The translations under genes and the position numbers were made by a program. This document shows, piece after piece, positions 1 through 13,000 of a DNA stretch of 64,000 nt (its first letter is position 1; each line of letters opens with the position of its first letter). Source of the DNA: Alviniconcha marisindica (lineage: Eukaryota; Mollusca; Gastropoda; Provannidae); NCBI GenBank assembly GCA_018857735.1, contig JABMCL010000348.1:753501-817500 (forward strand), written 5' to 3'. The notes under the pieces were generated by a model, which was not told the DNA's origin, did not search any database, and saw only the letters and a list, made by a program, of their open reading frames with translations.

Positions 1-215
1 CTAAGTAAGCTTTTTTGGTGGAGACTAGCTGGTCATTTAATTTTTTCTTTTCCCTTCATTTATTACTTTTGGCATGTTCTTAATATATATATATGTTATT
101 ATAGCTGCATGATTGTGTGTGTTTTTTAATCTTTGGTGTTATACTGTTACAGCTATACACTAATATAAGATGCCCAGATCGGTAGATGGCTGATGTTTGC
201 TCCTGTGGATTTCAG

Positions 216-303
216 GAAGAAAAGAAAAGGGGAGGAAGTTAAAGGAGCATCGGGGGGCAAGAAAGTCAAAAAAGAGGAGACGGAGGAGGAAAAGCAGTTG
301 AAG
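216..303 (+). CDS. PARP1: PARP1 exon: nuclear localisation segment
   Basis: The exon follows a ttcag acceptor, ends at a gtcagt donor and begins with the last base of a split codon. It encodes 29 residues that start [10 protein letters not shown] and continue through a second Lys cluster (KKVKKEE), the bipartite basic NLS between Zn2 and Zn3 of PARP1. The caspase-3 DEVD site of vertebrate PARP1 is not preserved; the matching stretch reads GEEVKG. Confidence 0.93.
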
Positions 304-3300
304 GTCAGTAGTCCGGCCTACAAATCCACTTGTCAAGCCAACAGTGGTTCTACTTCTAGTTCTGGGGTGGAGGGGAAGGGGGTATCCTAGGTCACTTGTT
401 GACATGGACATACAGGGGGAAAGGTTTCAGGGAGCATGGCCTTAAAAGAAGAAGAAAAGCGGTGGTGTCTCTTTGTCAGTGGCTCTGGTTTATTTACTTT
501 GTTCATGCTAAGACTCTGGGTCCTTTTGTCAGTCGTTCTGGTTTATTTACTTCATTTGTGCTCAGACTAGGTCCTTTTGTCAGTGGCTCTGGTTTATTTA
601 CTTTGTTCGTGCTAAGACTCTGGGTCCTTTTGTCAGTCGTTCTGGTTTATTTACTTCATTTGTGCTCAGACTCTAGGTCCTTTTGTCAGTCATTCTGGTT
701 TATTTACTTTGTTCATGCTAAGACTCTAGGTCCTTTTGACAGTCGTTCTGGTTAATTTATTTCATTTGTGCTAAGACTAGGTCCTTTTATCAGTCGTTCT
801 GGTTTATTTACTTTGTTCATGCTAAGACTCTGGGTCCTTTTGTCAGTCGTTCTGGTTTATTTACTTCATTTGTGCTAAGAGTAAGACTAGGTCCTTTTGT
901 CAGTCGTTCTGGTTTATTTACTTTGTTCATGCTAAGACTCCTGGTCCTTTTGTCAATGGTGACAGTGCTTCTGGTGTATTTACTTTGTGCTAAAATTCTA
1001 GGTCGTATATCTATACTGTTTTCTCTGTGTTTAGTATAATGTGACGGCAGTTGACTGTGAAACATATCACCATTGAAAACTGAATGTTACTGTGTTTCTA
1101 TACAGTATCAGAACTTTGTTATTCAGTTACTGAGTTAATTGGTGCTTGACTTTACTATGCGGAAGACGCCGTTATTTTTGTTACATGTCTTTTTGCACAG
1201 GTATATTTGTGCTTGTCTTTTATTTCATGACTAATATTGGTTTCACTCAAAGCAGTACCATCAAACAGTGAACCATACAAGATGTAAAGTAGACACATGA
1301 ACAATCAAAAAGAATGCTAATTTATTGTCCGATTAAAATTAGCGTTCTTTGTAACCCTTTGTGTGTTTGATAGGTTTTGTATTGTCCTATTAAAAAGTAG
1401 CGTTGTTTTTAGCCGTTTCTGTTTGGATCTTTTTTTTTCGAAAGCTAGCAGTCAAACTTGTAGATTGCCCCCCCCCCCCCCTTACACAATATATAAAGGC
1501 CCATTTCTGCTAAACCCCTTCCTACTTTCAACTTACCAACAATACACACACCACAAACAAATACCAAGTATCAGAATATTGTCCCAGCACAAGTTTACAT
1601 GGAAAAAAAATTCTTATGGTGCACAGTAGGAAATAGAAGAAACAATAGACTAATATTTTAACATGGCAACAAAGGCTAAAAGCACACCAAACGCACACAG
1701 CGATTTATTATCACAGCACTGAAAAGTAAATTACGCCGATATGTACTGGTCCTGTTTAATCTGAAGGTTCAAACCCGTCATGAGCATGATGTCAGTGTCA
1801 GCAACATACCCTTGACTTTCTGCAGGAGCAAAGTCAGCTGGTTTGGAAGTTCAGGGATTCTCTGTCGAAAGACGTGTCCAACGAGGCATGCAGACTCATG
1901 CTGCAGCTGAACGGACAGAAAATCCCGTCCGGGGAAAGCAAGGTATGAAAGGAAGCAGCAAGACGTCTCGCTTTCCTTTGGGATGAGCTTTTAGAGTTCA
2001 CGTGCTTGCAGAAGTCAAAGGGCCTCCTCTCCAGAGAGATGATAGCTGAATTTATTAATTGCCGAGTAATTTGCGTGTGTGACTGTATTTTTGTGTCTGT
2101 GTAAGAGATGTAGAGAGAGAGAACACGAAGGGGAGAGAGTTACTATAGTAATTTGCGTGTGTGACTGTATTTTTGTGTCTGTGTAAGAGATGTAGAGAGA
2201 GAGGGAAAGGTTCATACAGAAGAGATGAGAGAGAGATTACTATAGTAATTTGCGTGTGTGACTGTATTTTTGTGTCTGTGTAAGAGATGTAGAGAGAGAG
2301 AACACAAGGGGAGAGAGTTACTATAGTAATTTGCGTGTGTGACTGTATTTTTGTGTCTGTGTAAGAGATGTAGAGAGAGAGAACACAAAGGGGAGAGAGT
2401 TACTATAGTAATTTGCGTGTGTGACTGTATTTTTGTCTGTGTAAGAGATGTAGAGAGAGAGAACACGAAGGGGAGAGAGTTACTATAGTAATTTGCGTGT
2501 GTGACTGTATTTTTGTGTCTGTGTAAGAGATGTAGAGAGAGAGAACACAAAGGGGAGAGAGTTACTATAGTAATTTGCGTGTGTGACTGTATTTTTGTGT
2601 CTGTGTAACTGTAAGAGATGTAGAGAGAGAGAACACGAAGGGGAGAGAGTTACTATAGTAATTTGCGTGTGTGACTGTATTTTTGTGTCTGTGTAAGAGA
2701 TGTAGAGAGAGAGAACACGAAGGGGAGAGAGTTACTATAGTAATTTGCGTGTGTGACTGTATTTTTGTGTCTGTGTAAGAGATGTAGAGAGAGAGAACAC
2801 GAAGGGGAGAGAGTTACTATAGTAATTTGCGTGTGTGACTGTATTTTTGTGTCTGTGTAAGAGATGTAGAGAGAGAGAACACGAAGGGGAGAGAGTTACT
2901 ATAGTAATTTGCTGGTGCTGTTTTTGTCTGTTTGTGTCTGTGTAACTGTGTAAGAGATGTAGAGAGAGAACACGAAGGGGAGAGAGTTACTGTAGTAATT
3001 TGCGTGTGTGACTGTATTTTTGTGTCTGTGTAAGAGATGTAGAGAGAGAGAACACAAAGGGGAGAGAGTTACTATAGTAATTTGCGTGTGTGACTGTATT
3101 TTTGTGTCTGTGTAAGAGATGTAGAGAGAGAACACGAAGGGGAGAGAGTTACTATAGTAATTTGCATGTGTGACTGTATTTTTGTGTCTGTGTAAGAGAT
3201 GTAGAGAGAGAGAACACAAAGGGGAGAGAGTTACTATAGTAATTTGCGTGTGTGACTGTGTTTTGTGTCCGTGTAAGAGATGTAGAGAGAGAGAGAACAC

Positions 3301-4004
3301 AAAGGAGAGAGAGTACGTGTAAGTATGGAGTTGTAAATATTTATCCTTTTAATTTTTAGATGGAGAACACAAGGGAGAGAGAGAGAGTACACATAATTAT
3401 GGAGTTGTAAATATTTATCATTTTAATTTTTAGATAGAGAACACAAGTGAGAAAGAAAGTACGTACAGTTACAGAGTTGTAAATATTTATTGTTTTAATT
3501 TGAAGTCTGTGTGTGTGTGCTGTAAAAACTTTTAACAGTGAAGCTCACAATCAGAACAGTTGTCACCTCGTGAACAAAAGCACCTGCTGCGTTGTTGCTT
3601 TCCAGCTGCTGGACGCTGTGGCCGACTGCTTGGCATTTGGTGCACTGGACCCTTGCCCAGAATGTAAAAATGGACAGCTTGTGTACACGTCAGTATCTTT
3701 ACTTGTCTTCAGCATTTTATGGACTTTCATGTTACAAAACAAATTGAAATACACCAGTACACCAGAGAACCCACTACAGTAATTTGGACACACGCATACA
3801 TGCATGCACACGCTTCTCTCTGTGTGGAAAGAAACCCATGTGAGTGCGAGTCATTGTTGGTTTTGCTTTCTGGTTGCTATACAGTGTGTCAGTCTTTTCC
3901 TGGGAGCAAGACTCCAGAACGCTTACGTGATATTGCTTCCACGATAGAGACCACACACACACACACACACGCCATCTTACTCACCATCTTACTTTCACAC
4001 ACAC

Positions 4005-4066
<62 letters not shown>

Positions 4067-7000
4067 CTCTCTCTCGTGCCCCCCCCCCCTCCCCCAACTG
4101 TTTTCTATAGCAAAGGCTTTCTTGGTTTCTGTTTAGTTTTTTTGTTGGTGAATTTATTTCTGCTTACTGCCTTTTTCCAGTTCAGTTTAAGATGGTATCT
4201 ACATGCTGGGGAAAACCCCATAATGATGTGCTCCGCCCCATCTCTGAAGTTTTCCCAATGTTGCCTTGGTCTTAAGCTGTTCCAGTGTTGGGTTTTGCTA
4301 TGTTTTAAACATTAACAATAGAGTAATAAAGGGGATTTGTGTGTAGCACAGATCTTCCATACAATTGACGATTTCCAGAAATAACAGGCGAAGATAATTT
4401 GACAGTGTTTTCTTACTCCGGGAAAGTGAAGTCCCCTGAATGGAGGCGGCAGCTGAGATGAGCCGATCTGCGACAGTGTTAGATCTTCAGGCATGGACCT
4501 ATTATAATTTATACTAGACTACCAGCTGGGGGAACCTACTGTCCGATCTGCATGTTCCCCACGAACAGCAAGTGCTTGATCAGCATTTCTGATGCCTTTT
4601 CTGCCTTTGTTTACGGGTTCCATCATGCTCACTGTACCCCCAACAAAAGCATGACTGGGCTACACCCGCAGGCATGGACCTGTATATACAGGCCATGCCT
4701 GTAGGCACTTACCGAGTGCAGTCCCCTGGATTTCCTAAGATCGTCTATTACAAAGCCCAGAGCACTTTACAATAATGCTAACAGCAAACACAACCTTATT
4801 TATGGGGTTGGGTTTGAGGGGATAGACACAGCTTCAATAAAAAGCACGAGGTAAGTTTTGGGGGTGGTTTTGAACAAGAGAAAAGAATCAGATTAGTGGA
4901 GTGTTTTAGGCAAACTGTTCACATATTAGAACGTTTTAGGCAAACTGTTCACTTTAAGAAAACATTTTAGGCAAACTGTTCACATTAAGAAAACATTTTA
5001 GGCAAACTGTTCACATTAAAAAAAAACATTTTAGGCAAACTGTTTACATTAAGAAAACATTTTAGGCAAACTTCACATATTAAAACATTTTAGGCAAACT
5101 ATTCACATTCAGCAAACATTCTCTGCAAACTGTTCACATATTAAAACATTTTAGGCAAACTGTTCACATTAAGAAAATATTTTAGGCAAACTGTTCACAT
5201 ATTAAGAAAATCTGATGTGAACAGTTTGCCTAAAATATTTTCTTAATATTATTAAGAAAACAATTGAGGCAAACTGCTCACATATTAAGAAAATCTATTG
5301 CCAAAGCACCCTTAGCATATAACTCTGTTGCTTCAGTTTGCATTTTGCGGGTGCTGTTTAAACGAGTATCAGTGTTGTTTTGGTGCAGGCCTGAAGGTTA
5401 CCGCTGCACGGGCAACGTGACGGAGTGGACAAAGTGCATGTACATCACCAAGGCGCCAAAGCGCAAGGCCTTCAAAGTGCCCAAGGAATTTGACGACGTG
5501 CCCTTCTTGTAAGTGAACTTCATTCAGCGGTTCAGTTCAGTTCAGGTTACGATGGTATCTGCATGCTCAGAAAAGCCCATAATGCTCTCCGCCCCATCTC
5601 TCAGAAGTGTCCCCAGTGTCACCTTTGAAACAGTTGCAGTGTTCATCTGATTGACGATGGCCCTCTCTCACCCTTTCAAGAAAGATCATCTGGCGCTTCC
5701 TCTTTCCACGCCTCTCTCTTGCAGGCAATCGATGATGTGATGTCCTTGCCTCAATATTTCAATCAATCAATATTTTGTGTCTGTTCACATCGAGGTGATA
5801 GTAGACACACACATACACAAAGTCCCTGCCTTTGAGCACACAGTAGTGTCTCAAGCTCCTCAACACCTCAGATCGTCCACAAAGCAAGACACTTTTGAGG
5901 GTTGCTTTACCCACCAGTATATCTGCTCGGTCATTTCCCTTCACTCCGGCATGTCCAGGGCAGTATACCCACATGAGTTTTTGAAGGTGGATGTTGACCC
6001 CTGATACATTGCGGTCTGGGTTTTGTGGTTCTGTGGAAAGAGTTGTACCAGAGTCAGTGACGTCAAGTTAGCCAAGTCACTTTGGTTTTGGACCCTGTCA
6101 CAACATTGACCCCAGCAGGAACACTAAAGCTACATTAAAACGTTGCTATGCGCTGTATGGTTATAATGTGGGGGCTCTCTTCAGTCACGATAAGCTCCTT
6201 GAATACCAACATCCACACTCCAGAAATGGAGATAAATCTGAAGACGTCACCCTGTGGAATGTGTTTGTCACTAGTCTGTGCACAATTGCATATAGTAGTA
6301 TGCTTCAGTTTTTACACCCATTTGATGCTGAACTGTTAGTTGTATTCTTCAGTTGTTGCACCTCTTTGATGCTTAAAGTTAAACTGATTGGAAAGATCAG
6401 AAGTGAACGTACCGACCATTCTAGTAAAATTGTTATTATTATTAGCAAGATGAGAAATCTCAGTTGAGGCATGTTTTGGAGGCAATATCCACTTTTAGCC
6501 CCATTGGTTCGCTGTCCTCAAATTGTTTGAGGATGCATGTGTGCTTGTGTCTAGTACAGTGTACTGACATAGTACAGAATGAACTGATATGTGGAAATGT
6601 GAACGTAGTGCATACTTCAAGTTCATTCCATCCACACACACACACACACACATGCATTCTCATACCATTTGAGGACCGCAAACCAACGGGGCTAAAAGTG
6701 GACATTGCCGTTTTGTTTTTTTCTTTCCAGGAAAGCCTACAAGTATGTGAAGCGAGAGCGAGTGTTCCCGACAGTCACCATTACAGCCACTGTAGGACCA
6801 GTGAGCTCTTCCGTGGATGCTGTAGACGGGTAAATTAGTTGCTGCTGGTGGTTCATGTTTATTTACTGTGGTACTGTTGATTGGGAGAGGGTCGAGATTC
6901 ATTGTCCTCTGTTCTTGAAGTGTTACAGTTTTTTCAAATCCATCGTCTGTTTTTCCCTCAATCATTTTACCTTTGAGTGACCTTCCTTTAAAAGAACTTG

Positions 7001-10000
7001 CCTTCTCAGATTTGAATTAAATATACCTCCTCAAGGAACAGGTGAAAAGAACGTGAACTGCTGTAAATATTTTGAGACTGAAAGTACTGTTGATTTAAAT
7101 TTTAATATGATTTTTTTATTTTTTATAAGTTGTCAGCATCATTGGTGCTTTTTTCCAACCCTGTTTCCGCATGTTTTTTGCTCTCTTTCCAGCTTTTCAT
7201 TTGAGGTCACGAAAGTGTCTGGCATCATGGATACCGGATAGAACACCATAAGCTTTGAGTTTTGCAGACAGGTCTTGGAAGAAATACATATGGTTTTCAT
7301 TTTGGTCACCGTTTTTTAAAAGTATTCTGTTATGTTTATCTCAGTGGGGTGGACATACTGCAATGTTCTGCTTTCTAGAAAAGGGGTGATTGATTCATGC
7401 CTTTTTTCTCTCTCTCACTGAACTGACAAGGCTAGTTCCTTTAAACATAGACAAAATCAGTCACCATCATCTTTGGCACTTTGCTTTCTAGAAAAGGGGT
7501 GATTCATGCAGATTAAAAATTTAAAAAAATCTCGCTGGAACTGAGAAGGCTAGTTCCTTTAAGCATACATAGACAAAATATATCCCTCAATCACAATAAT
7601 CACCTTAGCCCCTCATCCTCCTGCCCCCCCCCCCCCCCCCCTCCACACCCCCCATCTCTGTGTGCAGCCCCAGCACAAGCAAGCCACTGGAGGACCTGAG
7701 GTTTGTGCTGGTGGGCAAGCTGAAAAAGTCCAAAGGCCAGCTGACCAAAAGCATTGAGGCCCTTGGGGGTATGGTTGTCAGCAAGCCTGACTCCAAGACC
7801 GCTGCCTGCATCAGCACCAAAGGTAGGGCTGGTGTTTGTTGCCGCCATTCTTCTACGGCAAGGCGCTTTGGAATTTGAGGTGCGCATTCCCCTCCTCCCC
7901 TTCCCCCAGGTTTTTTCTTCCAAATCTCATAATTGTGGATTTTTTTCTTAAACGCCCTTTGATTTTACATTGCGTGTTAAAAACTGGCTACGTTAAAATG
8001 TTGCTACGCACTCATAGTTGGAGATAATGGAGATAAATCCCCCAAAGACAGTATGTGGTGGGGTAGTTAAAAAACAAACAGCATCCCACATGCAGTCCTC
8101 TCACTGTGTTGAATGCATTTATTGACGTACATACAATTGCATACACTGACTCAGGGTTCAGATGGGGAAAACCACAACAACAGCAGTTTTGGGTTTCAGC
8201 GGAGGTGGACAAAATGAGCAAGGCCATGAAGGAAGTGAAGGAGGCGGACATCCAGGTGGTGCCGGAGGAGTTCCTGGACAAGGCCAAAGATAGCAACACT
8301 GTGGCCGAGCTCATCAAGTCCCTCAACCTCGCCTCCTGGGGCGGCGATGTGAGTTGTCCTTCCTGCACCCTGGCGGTGCCAATGTATAGAAGATTTTTTT
8401 TTTTTAATCTAAAACAGAATGACCGCTAGCATTCTAAAACAAGATCCAGACACGAAAAGGTTCAAACGAACATTTATTTTAATGCGGACGCACAGTATGC
8501 ACATTTTTGGGGAAATCCCTTTTATCAAGCCACAAAACGACACTTAAACAACAGATAAATGTTCAGAAACAATGAAAAATGAAAGAATTATTTTTCATCA
8601 TTTTTGACCATTTATCTGTTGTTTATGTGGCTTGATAAAGGGGATTTCCCCAAAGATTTGCATGCTGTGTGTCCGTCTTAAAATAAGTAAGCGTTTGTTT
8701 GAACCTTTTTGTGTTTGTATAGAAGAAAAGTTCTGATTTGTGTGTGTGTGTGCATGCATGTGATGTGTGTAATGTAGTGTATATATGCATGTGTGTGTGA
8801 GAGATAGAGAGTTACTTGTAATTTGGTTTTCAAGGAGAAGGGTGCTGACACAGACATGTAGAGAAAAGGGGTGTTTAATTTCACATCATTTGGCCAGTTG
8901 GACTGGTGATTTCATCACCCAGTTCATGAACTCGGTGTTATTCAGGACAGGATGAACTGCATTGATCATTATGGACAGCAGCGATCCGACTGAATTGTAG
9001 CATTTCGCAGTCAGGGGGAACAAGTTAGTTCCTGTAATGTATTGGCTTGGGGGTGATGGATGGTTCAGTGAATTTTTTAAAAATCTTTTTAAATGAGTAA
9101 ACAATTTTGTTTTTAAAGCAACCAACAAGGGAAAAAACCAAGAGAACGTAGCTATGTTGTTCTGCTGATGCTGAAGCAGATGCATTCTGCAGTTCAGAAC
9201 TGTTGCTTTCTCTCACTGAAGGTGGCCAAGAGAATAGGCAAGCGTCCTATGAAAAGTGCTCCGAAGAGTGGAATGACCAAGAAAGATGGTGAGTGAGCCT
9301 GAGGGCTAAACGTGCATCTGTGTGTGTGTGTGGTGTGCGTGCATGTGTGTGTGAATGCATGTGTGTATGCAAGCATGTGGGAAAGCACAAAGGAGTAATC
9401 AATGTGTTAGGTAATAAACCTTAATTATGGAATGTGTTACAGAGGAGCATTTCACAAAGGAGTAATGAAAGTGTTAGATCATAAAGATTAACGGGCTGCT
9501 AAACAATTTTTGATAGGTAGGGCGCTTAGAAATGCCTATTATTGTGTGTGTGTTACAGAGGAGTGTTTCACAAAGAAGTGATAAAGTGTTAATTAGATAA
9601 TAAATATGGGATGTCTGTGTTGCAGAGGAGCATTTCATAAAGGAGTAACAAAGTTTTAATTAATTAATAAAGATTAAAGATGGGATTCTCTGTCACAGAG
9701 GAGCATTTCATAAATGAGTAACAAAGTTTTAATTAATAAAGATTAAACATGGGATTCTCTGTCACAGAGGAGCATTTCATAAAGGAGTAATAATGTTTTA
9801 ATTAGATAATGAAGATTAAACATGGGTTCTGTGTCACAGAGGAGCATTTCATAAAGGAATAATGAAGTTTTAATTGGATAATAAAGATTAAACCTGGGTT
9901 CTGTGTCACAGAGGAGCATTTCATAAAGGAGTAATGAGTAAGAAAATTGGTGTTTTACGCGCAGTCAACCAGTGCAGCTATATCAGGGCGATAAGGAGGA

Positions 10001-13000
10001 ATGAAGTTTTAATTGGATAATAAAGATTAAACCTGGGATGCTGTGTTACAGAGGAGCGTTTCTTAATTTAAAGGAGTAATGAAATGTTAATTAGATAATA
10101 AAGGTTGAACATGGGAGTGTGTGTTACAGAGGAGCGTTTCACAAAGAAAGTGCCATCCAAGGTGAAGATGACGGTGAAGGGAGGAGCTGCTGTTGATCCT
10201 GATTCAGGTAAGAACACCTGAAGTTGTCCTAGACACGAATCAGTGGACCTTTGTCTGTCTTCTTTATAATGGCTATGCAGAGTCGTCTCCGTAAAGGTGC
10301 TAGTGAGGACTGGTAAGGTATTAGATTTTGACGCCCTGCCCTGAAGATGCTACTCTTCAACCTTTGTATTGGTTGGTTTTTGCATATGCTTGACTCGTGG
10401 CTGGGGTGCAGGTCTGGTGGACACAGCCCATGTGATACATTTGTATACAATACAATACAACTTTATTGCCAAGTGTCAATACTGTTGCACTAGGAATGTT
10501 TTGTGGTGCCAGGTACACTCATCACACATGCACGCCAATCATAAACGTCATTAAATTACAACTACAAACAAACATCCAAGTAAAAAGTCATTCATAAATA
10601 AATACATAAGCAATCCCACTGTCATCAAGCTGTGCATATCATAAAAAAATGCCTCTTCACGGGGTCCCCCTCTTAAAAACTACTGTCCTAATAAAGGGGA
10701 ATATAAGAATTCTCTACAACAAATTGATTAATTAACCCGGCCGGCTTACTCCACTGCCCACTTTATCACCTTCGTTTCCTCCCGTCATGACCCTGACCCC
10801 TTCAAGATCCTACGCCCCAGAAGCATTCCTGCTTGGACTCAACTAACATGGGAGTGGGTCCAATGCAGCGCGCCGGTAGACGTCTACGCATACAATTTGG
10901 AGCCAAGAGAATGGCAATAAGCTCACCTCAGGGTGAATAATAATAATAATAAATGATTCTTATAAAGCGCTGTTCACTAACCTGAGTTAAACTCACTGCA
11001 CTGGAGGAACATCTTACGACAAAAACCACGTTAACATACATTTCGAACAAACAGAATCTTAAATATTGTAGTCTACTCATTATCACGTATGAAACAATAA
11101 CCATGTTACACACACACAGAGAAACAAATGTATAAAGCACTGTTCTCTAACCCGAGTTAAACTCACTGCGCTGTACAAACATCTTATGACAAAAACCACG
11201 TTAACATACATTTCGAACAAACAGAATCTTAAATATTGTAGTCTACTCATTATCGTGTATGAAACAATAACCATGTTCAACACACACAGAAACATGCGCA
11301 CTCCAATCTCCGCTCGTCCGCTGAGATACAAAATTAATAAATAATCGGTACTCTTTCCTAGATCTCTCATGCTCTCCACCCCCCACCCCCTCCCTGTTCA
11401 TGTGTATCCATCTACATTCAACAGCCAATGAAGATGGTGCTCTTCACCCTTGTTCTGATTAATTTTGGCATATGCTTGACTGGTGTCTGGGGCTGGCGTG
11501 CAGGGCTGGCGGACAAGGCCCACGTGATAAAGGTCGGCGAAGACAACCTGTACACGGCAGTGCTGGGGCTGGTGGACATCACGCGAGGGACCAACTCCTT
11601 CTACAAGCTGCAGGCGCTGGAAGGAGACAAAGGAAACAGGTTTGCACGGATGGGAGGCAGCTCTGCAGCCTGTGGATTGCTCTCAGTCCTGTTACTGTTA
11701 ATAAAGCACAAATATCCCAGTAAACATGCCAGATCTGAACCCTGGAAGCATTTTGGTTACGGCCAGCGAGCAGCCAAAATTCGGGCCGGATTGTATATCC
11801 CTGATCCAAAGCTTCCTGCGTCCAATTTAGTTCTGTTTTTCCAAAGAAGGCATTGATCATATTGTGCTAAACCAATCCAGATCCGATCTGGATGGCCTGG
11901 TCAGGGTTTGGCTAAACGCATCTGGTCTGGAAGCAAGCCGATGTGCTGGAATCATCGTGCCAGGTTTCTGGCAGGATGCAACCAGCCCACTACCAGTTTC
12001 CCACTGGCTCGGTTGCATTCTTCCACATACCTCTTGGATCATACTGTGCAAAAGCAGCCCAGATCCAGTTTAGTTCTGGCTGATTGTGTCAGGTTTTGGC
12101 CAAATGGATCTGGTCCAGAAGCAAGCTGGTGTGCAAGAATCATCCGGCCCACTTCTGGCCAACACTTCCAAGCTGATCTGGATCGGATGCAGATCGGATC
12201 CGGCGTGTGTACTGGGATTAGTTCATGAAGGGCTAGTGAAGTCACAGCTTGCCCATGGAGGTTCATGTTTTTGGGTTCCGTATGAGCCCTGGTAGATTAC
12301 ACAAGGCTGTCTGACTAACAGCACAAATTATCATTCACTTCAGTGCTTTTGAACTGAAGAAACATTGTGTTGATATTATTTGTCTGGTAGTGGCTTTGCT
12401 GGGAATAATGCATTAGTGGGACCTGTTATGTGTAATGTATGTGAAATTTATAGGCAAAATATTTAGTACTTTTTTGTTTGTTTTAGGTAACATGCTTGTG
12501 TGTTTCAGTCTCTATTGGCTTTGCCAAAGGAAAAAATTGGGGAGGGGTGGTGGGTTTAGGGAGACACACCCAGTGTATTTTCATGCAGTTTATTTGAAGG
12601 ACAACACAATGGAGTAAGGGTGTAGTCACCAATGAATAATATGGGTCGCGCACTCTTCAAATATCCAGCTGCATGCATTTTTCAGACTTGTCAGATTAGA
12701 TGAACATGTTGACAGGAGGGATTTTTTTAAAGAATCAAAGAAATGTTGAGTCCATTACCAGCATGTTTATCAAGATGTGTGCATATAGTATAAACCACCT
12801 ACCATCATTACAGTGTGTACTTATATATTTCTGGTGTGCGCGTGTGTGCATATACTATAAACCACTCACCATGATCACAGTGCATGCCAATACATTTGTG
12901 GTGTATGTGTGTACGTTATAGTATGAATCATCTACCATCATCACAGTACTTATACATTTCTGGTGTGTACGTGTGTGCATACACTATAAACCACTCACCA

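Noticed and set aside
2015..3300. Minus-strand frames rich in [15 protein letters not shown]
   Set aside because: Direct translation of the 82-bp minisatellite; no start, composition or conservation argues for coding.
7186..7241. An exon-like segment after a ttccag site in the PARP1 intron ([15 protein letters not shown] then stop)
   Set aside because: It ends in a stop, matches nothing in PARP1, and exon 6731-6829 joins 7668-7822 directly in phase.
11428..11503. Upstream extension of the PARP1 WGR exon with a Met start and hydrophobic stretch
   Set aside because: The gtgcag acceptor at 11503 and codon phase from the previous exon fix the start; the upstream part is intron.
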